A DNA stretch of 61,572 nucleotides from Thermoplasmatales archaeon UBA447 (GCA_002503205.1 DARE01000066.1:1-61572), one strand, 5' to 3'; shown: positions 25,563-34,997, counted from the first letter of the stretch. Made by a program: numbers and translations. Notes: a model not told the origin generated them from the letters alone.

Positions 25563-26036
25563 TCAGTTAAGTTTAGCCAGCTCAGATTCAATCAGTTTGT
25601 AGTCAGGCTCTACTCCGGGGTTGTCGCTCACCCATTTGTACCTTACTACCCCTTCCTTATCCAGAACGAATACAGCTCTCTTAGAGGCAGTCAGCCCGGG
25701 CTTGTCAAGGAATTTCTCGTGAAGGGCCCCATATTCCTTGCTTATCTTTCTCTCTGGATCTGAGAGCAGATCGAATGTGAGCTTGTTCTGCTTTCCAAAT
25801 TCTGCAAGTGAGAAGGGCTGATCAACGCTTATGCCGACAACTGTGGCATTCAACTTGTTGAAATTTGCCATTGAATCTCTGAATGTGCACATTTCCTTTG
25901 TACATACAGAGGTGAATGCTCCAGGGAAGAATGCCAGTACAGTCTTCTTTCCCTTATAATCTGAAAGGGTCTTTTCCTTAAGGCCAGAGTCCAGTGCTTT
26001 GAATTCAGGTGCTTTTTTTCCTACTTCTACAGACAT
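25563..26036 (-). CDS. Peroxiredoxin (AhpC/BCP type)
   Basis: This thiol peroxidase reduces peroxides. The peroxidatic cysteine lies in FFPGAFTSVCTKEMCTF (PxxxTxxC pattern), with a second cysteine five residues on; the C-terminal half shows RAVFVLDKEGVVRY. The length (157 residues) fits the atypical two-cysteine BCP/Prx5-like group. The ATG at 26036 is chosen because a GGAGGT Shine-Dalgarno site (minus strand of 26043-26048) precedes it; a reading from 26075 would extend into that site. Confidence 0.92.
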   Translation of the reverse strand: MSVEVGKKAPEFKALDSGLKEKTLSDYKGKKTVLAFFPGAFTSVCTKEMCTFRDSMANFNKLNATVVGISVDQPFSLAEFGKQNKLTFDLLSDPERKISKEYGALHEKFLDKPGLTASKRAVFVLDKEGVVRYKWVSDNPGVEPDYKLIESELAKLN

Positions 26037-26186
26037 TTTATAACCTCCATTTTGTGCGAGCCAATACCTGATCATCTTTTCCTCTATGGATGATCCGATG
26101 CCCCTGAAGCCTATTGGACAATCAAATTTAAGCTTTTGTGATATGCTGTTCCTTAAATAATTTATTAGGGCAGGCGTTCCTGTTTA

Positions 26187-26840
26187 ATGAAATCTGTAGC
26201 TCTTATGTCTGGAGGAAAGGATTCATTCCTGTCAGCCCTTACAGCAATGGAGCAGGGGTTTGATGTAGATTTATCGTTGACGGTGATTCCGCAGGAGGAT
26301 TCTTTTATGTACCATGTCCCAAATGCGGCCATGGCATCGTACACAGCAAAAATGCTGGGCCTTAACTGGCAAAAGGTAAGCGAGGAAAATGTCAGGCAAT
26401 CTCTGGAGCGGCTTGCTCAGGATGGTTACAGGGCCATCATTGCTGGAGCCATAGCATCCAGTTATCAGAAGACCAGATTGGAGTCTCTATGCACTGATCT
26501 TCATATGTGCCTTTATACTCCTCTGTGGCAAGTGGATCAGGAGATGATCCTTCGAGAGCTGCTTCTGAGGGATATTCATGCCATAATAGTGTCTGTATCT
26601 GCAGAGGGTATGGAAGAAAAGGATCTTGGAAGGGAAATAGACCATGAATTCATCCGCGAAATAAAAGATAGAAGCAGAAAAGTAGGCCTTAACATATCTG
26701 GAGAAGGCGGAGAATACGAATCCTTTGTCATTCGTTTCATGAAAGATAATCTCAGGATTGTAAGTTCTGAAACCCAATGGAATGGGCAATCAGGGCATAT
26801 GATCATAAAAGAAGTTCAATATGGCCCTGAGGACCAGTGA
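26187..26840 (+). CDS. Diphthine--ammonia ligase-like ATPase (Dph6 family)
   Basis: The 217-residue protein belongs to the Dph6 branch of PP-loop ATP pyrophosphatases: SGGKDSFLSALTA at residue 8 and the family-specific GEGGEYESFV near residue 172. Dph6 amidates diphthine on elongation factor 2, the last step of diphthamide formation. The length agrees with archaeal members, which have only the ATPase domain. It is bounded by divergent peroxiredoxin and convergent wHTH genes. Other PP-loop ligases are possible but the GEGGEY motif is characteristic. Confidence 0.88.
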   Translation: MKSVALMSGGKDSFLSALTAMEQGFDVDLSLTVIPQEDSFMYHVPNAAMASYTAKMLGLNWQKVSEENVRQSLERLAQDGYRAIIAGAIASSYQKTRLESLCTDLHMCLYTPLWQVDQEMILRELLLRDIHAIIVSVSAEGMEEKDLGREIDHEFIREIKDRSRKVGLNISGEGGEYESFVIRFMKDNLRIVSSETQWNGQSGHMIIKEVQYGPEDQ

Positions 26841-26849
26841 ACTTCAATT

Positions 26850-27434
26850 TCAGAAATCTAATTTTGTCTGGATATACCCTTTGCCATGGGATTCATCAAG
26901 GTTGAATGCCTGAAGAATCAATGACGAGAGATAGTCAACTGTTTTGTCCCTGTTTCTCATCTCATTTTCAGGCTCCATCAGCCTGTCGGAATTCCTGACC
27001 TCAATTCCCAGTGAAAGAGCCTTTGACAAAATTCCAGATCTTTCTGTATCAGAAACTGTGGCAAATCTCGTAGGCTGATCAACACCACATCTCTCGATCT
27101 CGGAGGAGAGTATTGGCCTTCTGAATACTGAATAAAGTATCAGCAGTGCATAATTTCCAGATTCAACTGATGAAATCTTTCTTGCACATATTCCTACAGC
27201 CCTGTATAGATCAGTCTTTGGATCTTTTGAAATTGAATAAACGATGGCGGGTTTTATGCTATTTACATTCAGCATACCAAGTTCCTGAAGTGCCTTCAGG
27301 TATCCGCTGAGGTAATGGCGGTTAACCTTTACTCCATTTGAATTCAGGGTTTCATTCAGAGAAGAAATGGACTTCGGGCCCTTCTGGAGCTCTGCGAATA
27401 TTATCTCTCTAAGCGGTTCACTCTGGCTTTCCAT
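26850..27434 (-). CDS. Winged-helix protein of unknown role
   Basis: The 194-residue protein starts with a helix-turn-helix-like domain (LREIIFAELQKGPKSISSL, then VNRHYLSGYLKALQELGML), which looks like a winged-helix regulator. The remainder has no motif I recognise; it contains C105-type single cysteines and a charged C-terminus. Its start is separated by 1 nt from the purB stop codon, so it is the second gene of a purB operon. A purine-responsive regulator is an attractive but unsupported idea. Confidence 0.62.
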   Translation of the reverse strand: MESQSEPLREIIFAELQKGPKSISSLNETLNSNGVKVNRHYLSGYLKALQELGMLNVNSIKPAIVYSISKDPKTDLYRAVGICARKISSVESGNYALLILYSVFRRPILSSEIERCGVDQPTRFATVSDTERSGILSKALSLGIEVRNSDRLMEPENEMRNRDKTVDYLSSLILQAFNLDESHGKGYIQTKLDF

Positions 27435-27435
27435 T

Positions 27436-28815
27436 CTACCAGTTATACGCCTCCGTTCTAATCCTTCTGGACGCTGTTACTGTTATTCTGCATATTTCGG
27501 AAGCTTTGCCGGTGAAATTTTCAGGGTTCATTGCATCTTCAAACTCGCTGGGCGAAAGTATGTCCAGAATCCCGTTCTTAATCAGGCTTTCCCTGAGTGA
27601 CATGCCAGAACTGTACCCGTCCATAGATGATTTTCTCACAAGCTCGTGTGCCTTTAGCCTCTCATAACCATTTCTTGTCAAAACAGTAACCACGTTTTCT
27701 GACATTACATAATCATCCTTGAGGACATTTTCTCTCATTTTATCTGTATTGACAACAAGCGTCTCAAATATATCTGCCATTTTCCTTAATATGTAGTCAG
27801 TCAGTATACTCATATAGGGGATTGTAAATCTTTCCAGTGCTGAATTGGTCAGATCCCTTTCGTGCCATGTTACTGCGCCCTCCATCTCAGGTACAGCAAA
27901 GCTTCTTACAAGCCTGGCCAGGCTGCAGACGTTCTCGCTGTTTATTGGGTTTACCTTGCTTGGCATCGCACTGGAGCCGACCTGCGTTTCCCTGTTGAAA
28001 TATTCGGAAACCTCGCCTATCTCTGGTCTCTGAAGATTTCTCACCTCTGTACCAAATTTTTCCAGTGAAGTGGCTATTCCTGCAAGAATTCCGGAATATT
28101 CAACATACCTGTCGCGGTTGACAATCTGAGATGAAGCAGTTTCAGGAAATATACCTAGGATCTCCATTACCCTGTCCTGAATCTCAAGAGCAGCATCGCC
28201 AAGTGAAGCTCCTGTTCCAACAGGACCCATAATCTTTCCGGCTATCACTCTCTTTCTTGACTCCTTTACCCTTTCAATATGCCTGTTAACCTCCGAAAGG
28301 TATACGGACATCTTCAGTCCAAATGTAATAGGGCTTGCATGCTGCCCATGAGTTCTCCCGATCATTATTGCATCTGAATATTTTTCAACAAGATTTACAA
28401 GCGAATCCTGCAGTTCAAGGAGATCATCAACCAGTACGGAATAAAAATCTTTCAACTGGAGGGCAGTTGCTGTATCAATGATGTCATTTGATGTTAATCC
28501 AAAATGAACGTAGGAGGAACCACTTCCACTGACTTCCCCAAGCGCTCTTATAAGGGCCATCATGTCGTGCTTTGTTTCCTTTTCAATCTCTTTTATCCTC
28601 TCCACCTTGACCTTCCCTGATTTAACCGCATTGGATATGCTCTCAAAAGCCTCTTTGGGGATAAGATTGAATTCCGCTTCAGCCTGGGAAGCCGCTGCCT
28701 CTATCATCAGGAGATAATGAATTCTCTGCTCTTCGCAGAATATTCTCTTTACCTCTTCCCTTCCATATCTGTAATCAATAGGAGAAACTATCACTTCATA
28801 ACTATATTTATTCAC
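27436..28815 (-). CDS. purB: Adenylosuccinate lyase
   Basis: The 459-residue fumarase-superfamily enzyme acts twice in purine synthesis, releasing fumarate from SAICAR and adenylosuccinate. Typical parts are SPIDYRYG at the N-terminus, ETKHDMMALIRAL (about 80), HFGLTSNDIIDTAT (about 103), IGRTHGQHASP with a catalytic histidine (about 152), and the signature loop GSSAMPSKVNPI near residue 282. It is co-transcribed with the downstream wHTH gene. Other purine genes in the window (purS, purL, purC) are not adjacent. Confidence 0.96.
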   Translation of the reverse strand: MNKYSYEVIVSPIDYRYGREEVKRIFCEEQRIHYLLMIEAAASQAEAEFNLIPKEAFESISNAVKSGKVKVERIKEIEKETKHDMMALIRALGEVSGSGSSYVHFGLTSNDIIDTATALQLKDFYSVLVDDLLELQDSLVNLVEKYSDAIMIGRTHGQHASPITFGLKMSVYLSEVNRHIERVKESRKRVIAGKIMGPVGTGASLGDAALEIQDRVMEILGIFPETASSQIVNRDRYVEYSGILAGIATSLEKFGTEVRNLQRPEIGEVSEYFNRETQVGSSAMPSKVNPINSENVCSLARLVRSFAVPEMEGAVTWHERDLTNSALERFTIPYMSILTDYILRKMADIFETLVVNTDKMRENVLKDDYVMSENVVTVLTRNGYERLKAHELVRKSSMDGYSSGMSLRESLIKNGILDILSPSEFEDAMNPENFTGKASEICRITVTASRRIRTEAYNW

Positions 28816-28944
28816 ACAATATAATCTATTTCACTTGTAATTTTCAGTAATGCTGCTTTATTGATAAGGGAACATTAATGTTAATCAGAAATGTAGATAT
28901 TATGAATTTCCGCCAGAGGTTCAGGTTGCATGATAAAGAATTGT

Positions 28945-28972
28945 GTTTAACTTAAGGGCTTAAATCTTAAAC
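28945..28972. promoter_or_regulatory. Imperfect dyad upstream of the pilin-like gene
   Basis: GTTTAA (28945-28950) pairs with TTAAAC (28967-28972), and inner TTAAG/CTTAA arms continue the dyad across a short centre. It lies in the 287-nt gap between purB and the pilin-like gene, about 70 nt before the pilin TATA-like box. An operator is possible; function is inferred only. Confidence 0.4.
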
Positions 28973-28996
28973 CAGATTCATAACAGGATAACCCTG

Positions 28997-29028
28997 CAGG
29001 CGAAATTTAAGGACCTTATTTCGACCTG
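28997..29028. promoter_or_regulatory. Near-perfect 32-nt palindrome just upstream of the pilin promoter
   Basis: The arms CAGG-CGAAAT-AAGG (28997-29012) and CCTT-ATTTCG-CCTG (29014-29028) are complementary apart from one unpaired A and a TT bulge, with a single A at the centre. It ends about 10 nt before the TATA-like TTAAATATG (29039-29047). The position suggests a regulator site at the TFB/TBP entry; a small structured RNA is less likely because no promoter precedes it. Confidence 0.5.
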
Positions 29029-29102
29029 GGAAAAATAGTTAAATATGTGATTGTTAACTCGATAATCCTATTGGGAGCTAATACGGGGCAGGTTGCTGGA
29101 TA

Positions 29103-30065
29103 TTGAAAGTTGTCAGGAATAGGCCGGAGGATCCCGCTGTGGCGGAAATAATTGGGGCTATTCTGTTGTTCGGGATAGCCATCACCCTAGTGACAAGCTA
29201 TCTTGCCTGGTATGTACCAACATCCCAGACGAACAACGAATTATCCTTTATTCGTAATGCAGACAATGATATGTCCTCACTGTCCGCTCAGATTCATTCA
29301 TACTCTTCTGGGTCTCAGATAGTGCAGAGCTATGACCTTGGAATTTCTGGGACATTCCCTATCATTCCTGCACAGGACACTCAGCTTTCCGTTACTAACA
29401 CCACTACATTTTCATACAGCATATCATATTCCGTAAGTTCAGAACTCCAGAATTATACGGGATCGGTCCACTATTACAATTTTACTGTTTCCGATTCCCA
29501 GTCTGGAGCCGTAGTGGAATCTGCTCCACTACAGTACATAGAGGAAAACTCTCTTTATGCCACAGACGGGTTCATGATTCAGACTTACCATGATATTCCG
29601 GCTTCTGTTTCCGGGCCTCTGCCCGTCACATTATCGAAAAACGGAGCAAATCTAAACTTAACCGGACAGGTGGTTGGTTTCAGGTCTAATGGGGTCAGCT
29701 ATTCATCGACAACCTCGGAGACTCTGGTTCTGAATCCCTACTACTATGGGCCGATTGACATGACTAACGGCACATTCACTTCAATGAACGGAAGTATAGC
29801 TTTAGTCAAGGCATTGAAAATTGGCTCTCTGAATTACACGCTCACGACACCTTACAGCAATTCTTTGGACCTCTTTCTTTACAGGGGGATGAACGGCACA
29901 CTTCTAAATTCCACAAAGATTCTTTCACTTTCCAGCTGGTATTCTTCAGGCGGATACCTGAAGGTTTCCATAAACCATAGTTCAATATATATAACGGAAA
30001 CTGCAAGAGTACTGTCAATTAACAGCCTGAGATTTGATTCTCTTGGCCTGCAGGTTGTATCATAG
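29103..30065 (+). CDS. Archaeal type IV pilin-like secreted protein
   Basis: The 320-residue protein has an archaeal pilin N-terminus: a short charged lead (VRNRPEDP) followed by the hydrophobic helix AVAEIIGAILLFGIAITLV, like the DUF1628/type IV pilin group. The rest is rich in Ser, Thr, Asn and Tyr with many N-x-S/T sequons, as expected for a glycosylated surface protein. Start TTG at 29103 is used because no ATG precedes the helix in frame. Its length exceeds most pilins (about 120-200), so it could be an adhesive pilin or a membrane-anchored surface protein. Two palindromes lie upstream. Confidence 0.75.
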   Translation: MKVVRNRPEDPAVAEIIGAILLFGIAITLVTSYLAWYVPTSQTNNELSFIRNADNDMSSLSAQIHSYSSGSQIVQSYDLGISGTFPIIPAQDTQLSVTNTTTFSYSISYSVSSELQNYTGSVHYYNFTVSDSQSGAVVESAPLQYIEENSLYATDGFMIQTYHDIPASVSGPLPVTLSKNGANLNLTGQVVGFRSNGVSYSSTTSETLVLNPYYYGPIDMTNGTFTSMNGSIALVKALKIGSLNYTLTTPYSNSLDLFLYRGMNGTLLNSTKILSLSSWYSSGGYLKVSINHSSIYITETARVLSINSLRFDSLGLQVVS

Positions 30066-30134
30066 ATCTTGGTAAAATGGATGAATTTATTGTATAATCT
30101 TTGAAATATTTATCTGAATCTGCTTCTGTAAAGA

Positions 30135-30144
30135 TTTTTAAATC
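30135..30144 (+). promoter_or_regulatory. TATA-like box of acyl-CoA synthetase gene
   Basis: TTTTTAAATC lies 20-29 nt before the ATG at 30164, fitting leaderless transcription and supporting this start over an in-frame upstream TTG at 30101. Confidence 0.5.
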
Positions 30145-30163
30145 CTATTTTCCTATCATTTTC

Positions 30164-31762
30164 ATGTTTCAGAAAAAGTACGAGCTTACAGTGGATAAGA
30201 TTTTTTATTCCTCTGTGAGAAACAATCCGGACCAGGTTATCTGTTACAAAGACAGGAGAATTACATACAGGGAATTCAGGGATAATGTCTATGCTCTTGC
30301 CAGAGGACTTCTGAAAGCGGGCCTGCAGAAAGGAGAAAAGGTAGCAGTCCTTGAATGGGACGACCTGAATTACCTGATGCTATATTATGCAATTCCACTT
30401 GCCGGAGGCGTTCTTCATACTGTGAATATCAGGTACTCCCCTGAACTTATTTTCTACACGATGCAACATGCCGGAGACAGGATAGTTATTATCAGGGACG
30501 AGTTTGTCCCACTCATCTCGCCAAGTATTGGGCTTTTCCAGGGAGTGAGAACCTGGATCGTTTCGGGCGATTCTGATAAGCCTTCAGCAAATATCGACGG
30601 GGCATTATTCCTGGGAAACCTGTTTGAAAAGAGTGAGGAAATCAGGCTACCTGAAATTACTGAAGATGATCTATGCACAATATTTTACACATCTGGAACC
30701 ACGGGTATGCCAAAGGGAGTAACATTCACCCACAGGCAGATAATCCTCCATACACTGGGAATGGCCGTGGCACTAGCAGATGAACCAATAAATCTGAAGA
30801 GTACAGACGTTATAATGCCAATAGTGCCCATGTTCCATGTCCATTCATGGGGAGTCCCATATATGGCAATTATGAAGGGCATGAAGTACGTTCTTCCCGG
30901 AAGGTATGACTTTGATTCGCTCCCTTCTCTGATGGAGAAGGAAAAAGTAACTGTCAGCATGATGGTCCCATCAATTCTCTACATGCTTATGGCAAAACAG
31001 GAGAATCAGGAGATCCTGAAAAAACTCAATCTCAGGGTCACTATCGGGGGCGGCGCCCTGCCAAAGGGGCTGGCTGAAAAGGCACGGTCACTGGGGATTG
31101 AGGTGGGTGCAGGGTACGGAATGTCAGAGACTGCCCCTATACTTACCCTTGGGCTTTATACAACAGAGGTCATGTCAATGCCTGATTCCCAGAAGGAGAA
31201 TTTCAGAATTAAGACCGGTATTCCAATACCGCTTGTTGATCTTAGGGTTGTAGACAAGAATGGAAAGGACGTGGCAAATGACAGCAAAAGCATTGGTGAG
31301 GTAGTGGTACGGGCTCCATGGCTTACGTCCGAATATTTCAACGACCCGGAGAACACCAAAAAGCTCTGGAAAAACGACTGGCTGAATACCGGTGACCTGG
31401 CCGTCGTTGACGATCATGGTTATATAAATATAGTGGACAGGGAGAAGGATGCTGTCAAGTCTGGCGGTGAATTTATCCCCACGCTTATACTCGAAGATGT
31501 AATCAGCACATATCCCGGAGTCGCAGAAGTGGCGGTTGTTGCAAGAAGGGATGAGAAATGGGGAGAAAGGCCTGTGGCATTCATTTCAGGCCTTAAAGAG
31601 CTGAACAAAGAGGCATTGAGGGAGCACCTTATGAACTATGTCCACTCAGGGAGAATTTCCAAATTCTGGATACCGGACGATTTCTTCCAGATCGAGTCCT
31701 TCAATAAGACAAGTACAGGGAAAATTGATAAGAGATCATTGAGGGCAAGGCTTTCATCATGA
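30164..31762 (+). CDS. Acyl-CoA synthetase (AMP-forming)
   Basis: The 532-residue protein is an ANL-superfamily ligase that adenylates a carboxylic acid and transfers it to CoA. The phosphate loop IFYTSGTTGMPKGVTFTH is near residue 178, the GAGYGMSETAP motif near 313, the hinge aspartate motif WLNTGDLAVVDDHGYINIVDREKD near 410 (split here by the usual GD) and the catalytic lysine in NKTSTGKIDKRSL near the C-terminus. Length and motifs fit medium/long-chain fatty acyl-CoA ligases. It overlaps the convergent epimerase gene by 6 nt. Substrate is unknown. Confidence 0.9.
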   Translation: MFQKKYELTVDKIFYSSVRNNPDQVICYKDRRITYREFRDNVYALARGLLKAGLQKGEKVAVLEWDDLNYLMLYYAIPLAGGVLHTVNIRYSPELIFYTMQHAGDRIVIIRDEFVPLISPSIGLFQGVRTWIVSGDSDKPSANIDGALFLGNLFEKSEEIRLPEITEDDLCTIFYTSGTTGMPKGVTFTHRQIILHTLGMAVALADEPINLKSTDVIMPIVPMFHVHSWGVPYMAIMKGMKYVLPGRYDFDSLPSLMEKEKVTVSMMVPSILYMLMAKQENQEILKKLNLRVTIGGGALPKGLAEKARSLGIEVGAGYGMSETAPILTLGLYTTEVMSMPDSQKENFRIKTGIPIPLVDLRVVDKNGKDVANDSKSIGEVVVRAPWLTSEYFNDPENTKKLWKNDWLNTGDLAVVDDHGYINIVDREKDAVKSGGEFIPTLILEDVISTYPGVAEVAVVARRDEKWGERPVAFISGLKELNKEALREHLMNYVHSGRISKFWIPDDFFQIESFNKTSTGKIDKRSLRARLSS

Positions 31763-32524
31763 GGTTTGAACTGCCCTCACCACCTCCTTTATCCCTTCAT
31801 CAATCGGTATAAAGGAATCAAGAAGTGGCCTGGCTGCGTGAAGGTCCTCAGCTTCAGGGAGAATATAAGGTTTCAATTCAGTTGAAATTTTCCTGCCTGT
31901 AATACTTTCAATCTTCCTTAGTAGCTCCAATACGGAGGTTCCTGTACCTGTACCAACCTCCAGTTCCCTTTCTGTGTATCTTCCCATTATTGTGTTCAGG
32001 ATGATTCTGGAAACATCCCTAACATGAATGAAATCTCTTCTATGGCTTCCATCTCCGTAAATTATTGCAGTAGAGCCATCAACTGCAGCCTTTGAGAACA
32101 GATAAACCGCTCCTTTCCTGCTGGTTGGCCCATAAACATTGTAAAACTTAAGAATATATGAAACAGTGCCGAACAGTTTACTGTAAAGGTTTAACCATTC
32201 AACTATCTGTTTTTTTGAGAGAGAGTATGGGTTCGTGGCCTCCATGACTGAACCGGAGGTGGGAAATATCATTACTGAGCCATCAATCCTGGCTTTTTCT
32301 ATCAGTTTCATGGAAAGCCCCATGTTGTCCTCATAATATTCATATGGTTTTTCAAGGGATTTCCTTATAAGGGTTCTTGCAGCCAGGTGAACTATAAAAT
32401 CATATGATTCGGATGGAAAAGGATCTCCAAGATCAAGGCCGTTTACACTTAGCCCTGATTCTTTAAGATCAGCGTATACCTGAGTACCAATAAACCCCTT
32501 ATGACCAGTAACAAGAACTTTCAT
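31757..32524 (-). CDS. NAD-dependent sugar epimerase/dehydratase (extended SDR)
   Basis: The protein shows the SDR nucleotide motif VTGHKGFIG at its N-terminus, the VHLAART segment, and the active-site NPYSLSKK (YxxxK), plus FYNVYGPTSRKGAV and YGDGSHRRDFIHVRDVSR typical of NDP-sugar epimerases. It is shorter (about 255) than the usual 310-330. It may supply activated sugar for surface glycans, which agrees with the adjacent, divergent HAS-like glycosyltransferase. The start ATG at 32524 gives MKVLVTG; one at 32533 is three codons earlier. Confidence 0.85.
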   Translation of the reverse strand: MKVLVTGHKGFIGTQVYADLKESGLSVNGLDLGDPFPSESYDFIVHLAARTLIRKSLEKPYEYYEDNMGLSMKLIEKARIDGSVMIFPTSGSVMEATNPYSLSKKQIVEWLNLYSKLFGTVSYILKFYNVYGPTSRKGAVYLFSKAAVDGSTAIIYGDGSHRRDFIHVRDVSRIILNTIMGRYTERELEVGTGTGTSVLELLRKIESITGRKISTELKPYILPEAEDLHAARPLLDSFIPIDEGIKEVVRAVQTS

Positions 32525-32657
32525 TGTTTTCATTAGATTATGTTAAATGATCTATTAATTTTAATCTCAATTTCTTGGTTCCAGAGCATGTAAAACAAGG
32601 AAAAAATGAAAGAATGCACCAAAACTCTTTAATAATGAGTAAATATGGAAAACTGAC

Positions 32658-33875
32658 TTGATACTATTCACGCTTTACCTGATTCTGGCTGCGCTGACAA
32701 TTATGTCGCTGCTTTACTTTCTTGTAAACGCCATAATCTCATGGAAATATTCCAAGCCGGCAGAAAAGGTTGAATCCAGGCCGGAAGATGTAACGATCCT
32801 TGTTCCTGTATATAATGAGGACCCGGAAATTTTTAACGAGTGCATGCAGGCTGCAAAGAATCAGGAATGCAGTGTGATTGTTGTCGGGGACTCATGCGAT
32901 GAGCCATATAGAAGTATTGCGGAAAAGCATGGTGCACAGTTTATTCTTCAGGATTTAAGGGGAGGACAGAAAAAGGCAATTGAAAGAGGCATGCATGAAG
33001 TAACAACCCCATTTACTTTGCTTATAGACAGCGATACAATTCTTCCAGATGGGGCAGCAGTGGCAATGGCATCAAACTTCAGACCAGATGTAGGCGGGGT
33101 AGGCCCAAATCTGGTTGTGAAAAACACCGGTCAACCGCAGGCTTACGGTGCAGAATTCATAGAAAGATCAAGAGAGGTTGTTTACAGGGCCATGTCTGTC
33201 CATAATGCTGTGTTGCACCTTGATGGAGCCTGCATAATTTACAGGACAGAGATAATCAAACCACTCATCCTTTCCGGGGAATTTGCTAATCTGAAGGTTG
33301 CAGGCAAGCACACGATGCTTGGGGAGGACTGGCAGCTTGCAATGCATACGATCCAGAGTGGATACAAGCTTGTGAAGGATTATGATGTCAAGGTAATAAC
33401 ATACCCTCAGAAAACAATGAAGAAGTTCTTTCTTCAGAATATAAGGTGGTCCAGGTCAGAGTGGATCAGATTCGGCAGGGAACTTAAAACAGGCAATGTG
33501 TTCAAGGCCGGAAAATTCTATTCTTTTGAGTTAATATATTCGTACATGCTCCCTCTCATAGCACTTTCCCTGATACTCATCAGGGTGTACGCTTTCTTCT
33601 CCAATCTGTCTGGCCCGGAATTCCTTGTAGATGTGATCAGAGGTGTTTTCCTCCTGAACAAAGGTGAACTCTCCTCCATACTTTACGGAAAGATAACATT
33701 TGGAATGGGGAGTGATATTGGTTCTTTCATTTTCCTGGGAACTGTATTAAGCAACATAAAAAAAGAGAGGCTAAGGACACTGGGTTATGGAGCTCTGGCT
33801 TCCGGAATACTCTTTGTGACAATGATATACGGCCTTTTGACATTCTGGAAGACCACAAAGTGGCTTACCCGATAA
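32658..33875 (+). CDS. Membrane glycosyltransferase family 2, hyaluronan synthase-like
   Basis: The 405-residue protein has an N-terminal membrane helix (about 2-28), a cytoplasmic GT2 domain, and 3-4 C-terminal membrane helices. Catalytic motifs are VPVYNEDPE, the DSDT (DxD) near residue 124, GEDWQL near 225 (base), and QNIRWSRSE (QxxRW) near 257. This arrangement is typical of processive synthases that extrude a polysaccharide. The start is TTG at 32658. Polymer type is unknown. It precedes ftsZ by 48 nt. Confidence 0.85.
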   Translation: MILFTLYLILAALTIMSLLYFLVNAIISWKYSKPAEKVESRPEDVTILVPVYNEDPEIFNECMQAAKNQECSVIVVGDSCDEPYRSIAEKHGAQFILQDLRGGQKKAIERGMHEVTTPFTLLIDSDTILPDGAAVAMASNFRPDVGGVGPNLVVKNTGQPQAYGAEFIERSREVVYRAMSVHNAVLHLDGACIIYRTEIIKPLILSGEFANLKVAGKHTMLGEDWQLAMHTIQSGYKLVKDYDVKVITYPQKTMKKFFLQNIRWSRSEWIRFGRELKTGNVFKAGKFYSFELIYSYMLPLIALSLILIRVYAFFSNLSGPEFLVDVIRGVFLLNKGELSSILYGKITFGMGSDIGSFIFLGTVLSNIKKERLRTLGYGALASGILFVTMIYGLLTFWKTTKWLTR

Positions 33876-33900
33876 TCTGTTTTGCAAATTCTGCAAAATC

Positions 33901-33908
33901 TATTTATC
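33901..33908 (+). promoter_or_regulatory. TATA-like box of ftsZ
   Basis: TATTTATC ends 15 nt before the ATG at 33924. A GAAGGG Shine-Dalgarno-like site (33911-33916) follows it, so both a separate short-leader promoter and co-transcription with the glycosyltransferase are possible. Confidence 0.35.
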
Positions 33909-33923
33909 TTGAAGGGTTTACCA

Positions 33924-34997
33924 ATGCAGGAGATGAGTGATATCACTTTTGACGAAGAGGACGATGACTTCGCAACTTCCGAAGAGGAGCTGAAGGATTA
34001 TCTTGAAAAGCTGAGGGTTAAGATCAACATATTCGGGGCAGGGGGAGCTGGATCCAACACAATCAACAGACTGATGAAAGAGGGAATTAATGGCTCTACG
34101 CTTATAGCTTGCAATACAGACGCAAAACATCTCCTGAAGATAAAGGCAAATCACAAAATCCTTCTGGGAAAAAATCTAACGAGAGGCCTTGGTTCAGGTG
34201 CTGAACCAAAGGTAGGGGAACAGTCGGCAAAAGAATCCGACAGGGACATTATGAAGTATCTATCAGGTACAAACATAGTTTTCATAACTGCTGGTCTTGG
34301 AGGTGGGACTGGAACAGGAGCAGCCCCATATATTGCTTCCAGGGCAAAGGATAGCAATGTTCTCTCCATTTCCGTCGTAACTCTTCCATTCAAATCCGAG
34401 GGGAGAAAAAGAATGGAGAATGCGGAATACGGCCTCTCAAGGCTTCTGAGAACCTCAGACAGCGTAATAATAATACCAAATGATAAGCTGCTTGAGCTTG
34501 TTCCGGATCTGCCCCTCGAGAAGGCATTCCGGTTTGCGGATGAGATCATAGTGAAGTCCATTACTGGCATATCTGACCTTGTAACTAAACCAGGCCTGAT
34601 CAACCTGGATTTCAATGATCTCAGGACTGTAATGAAGAATTCAGGTCTTGCCATGATAGGCATGGGGATGTCAGATGACGAGGCGGGCGAAAGAATAGAG
34701 AAGGCTGTTGAAAAAGCCATAAATTCGCCGTTTCTCAATCTGGACCTTTCTGGGGCCACTGGCGTCATCATCAACGTGACTGGGGGGAGAGATCTTCAGC
34801 TTGAAGAGGCCAGCAGCGCTGTGGAGATGATACGGAAGAAAGTGGGGAAACACGCCAGGATAATCTGGGGTGCCACCGTCGATCAGAAATATGATGGCAC
34901 AGTGGAAATACTCATAGTTGCAACAGGTTTGCCAAACCCCTACAGAGGAGCAGAATCAGACCGAAATAATGGAGACGATATTGACATTGTTTCCTAA
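33924..34997 (+). CDS. ftsZ: Cell division protein FtsZ
   Basis: The 357-residue GTPase polymerises into the division ring. Key parts are INIFGAGGAGSNTINRL (about 36), NTDAKHL, the tubulin signature GGGTGTGAAP (about 127), PFKSEGRKRMENAEYGL, PNDKLLEL (about 182) and the synergy-loop region LNLDFNDLRTVM (about 227). All GTPase residues look intact. An acidic N-terminal tail (DEEDDD) may bind a membrane anchor. The ATG at 33924 is used; one at 33933 is close by. It contrasts with the signature-less FtsZ-like protein at 15.2 kb. Confidence 0.96.
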   Translation: MQEMSDITFDEEDDDFATSEEELKDYLEKLRVKINIFGAGGAGSNTINRLMKEGINGSTLIACNTDAKHLLKIKANHKILLGKNLTRGLGSGAEPKVGEQSAKESDRDIMKYLSGTNIVFITAGLGGGTGTGAAPYIASRAKDSNVLSISVVTLPFKSEGRKRMENAEYGLSRLLRTSDSVIIIPNDKLLELVPDLPLEKAFRFADEIIVKSITGISDLVTKPGLINLDFNDLRTVMKNSGLAMIGMGMSDDEAGERIEKAVEKAINSPFLNLDLSGATGVIINVTGGRDLQLEEASSAVEMIRKKVGKHARIIWGATVDQKYDGTVEILIVATGLPNPYRGAESDRNNGDDIDIVS

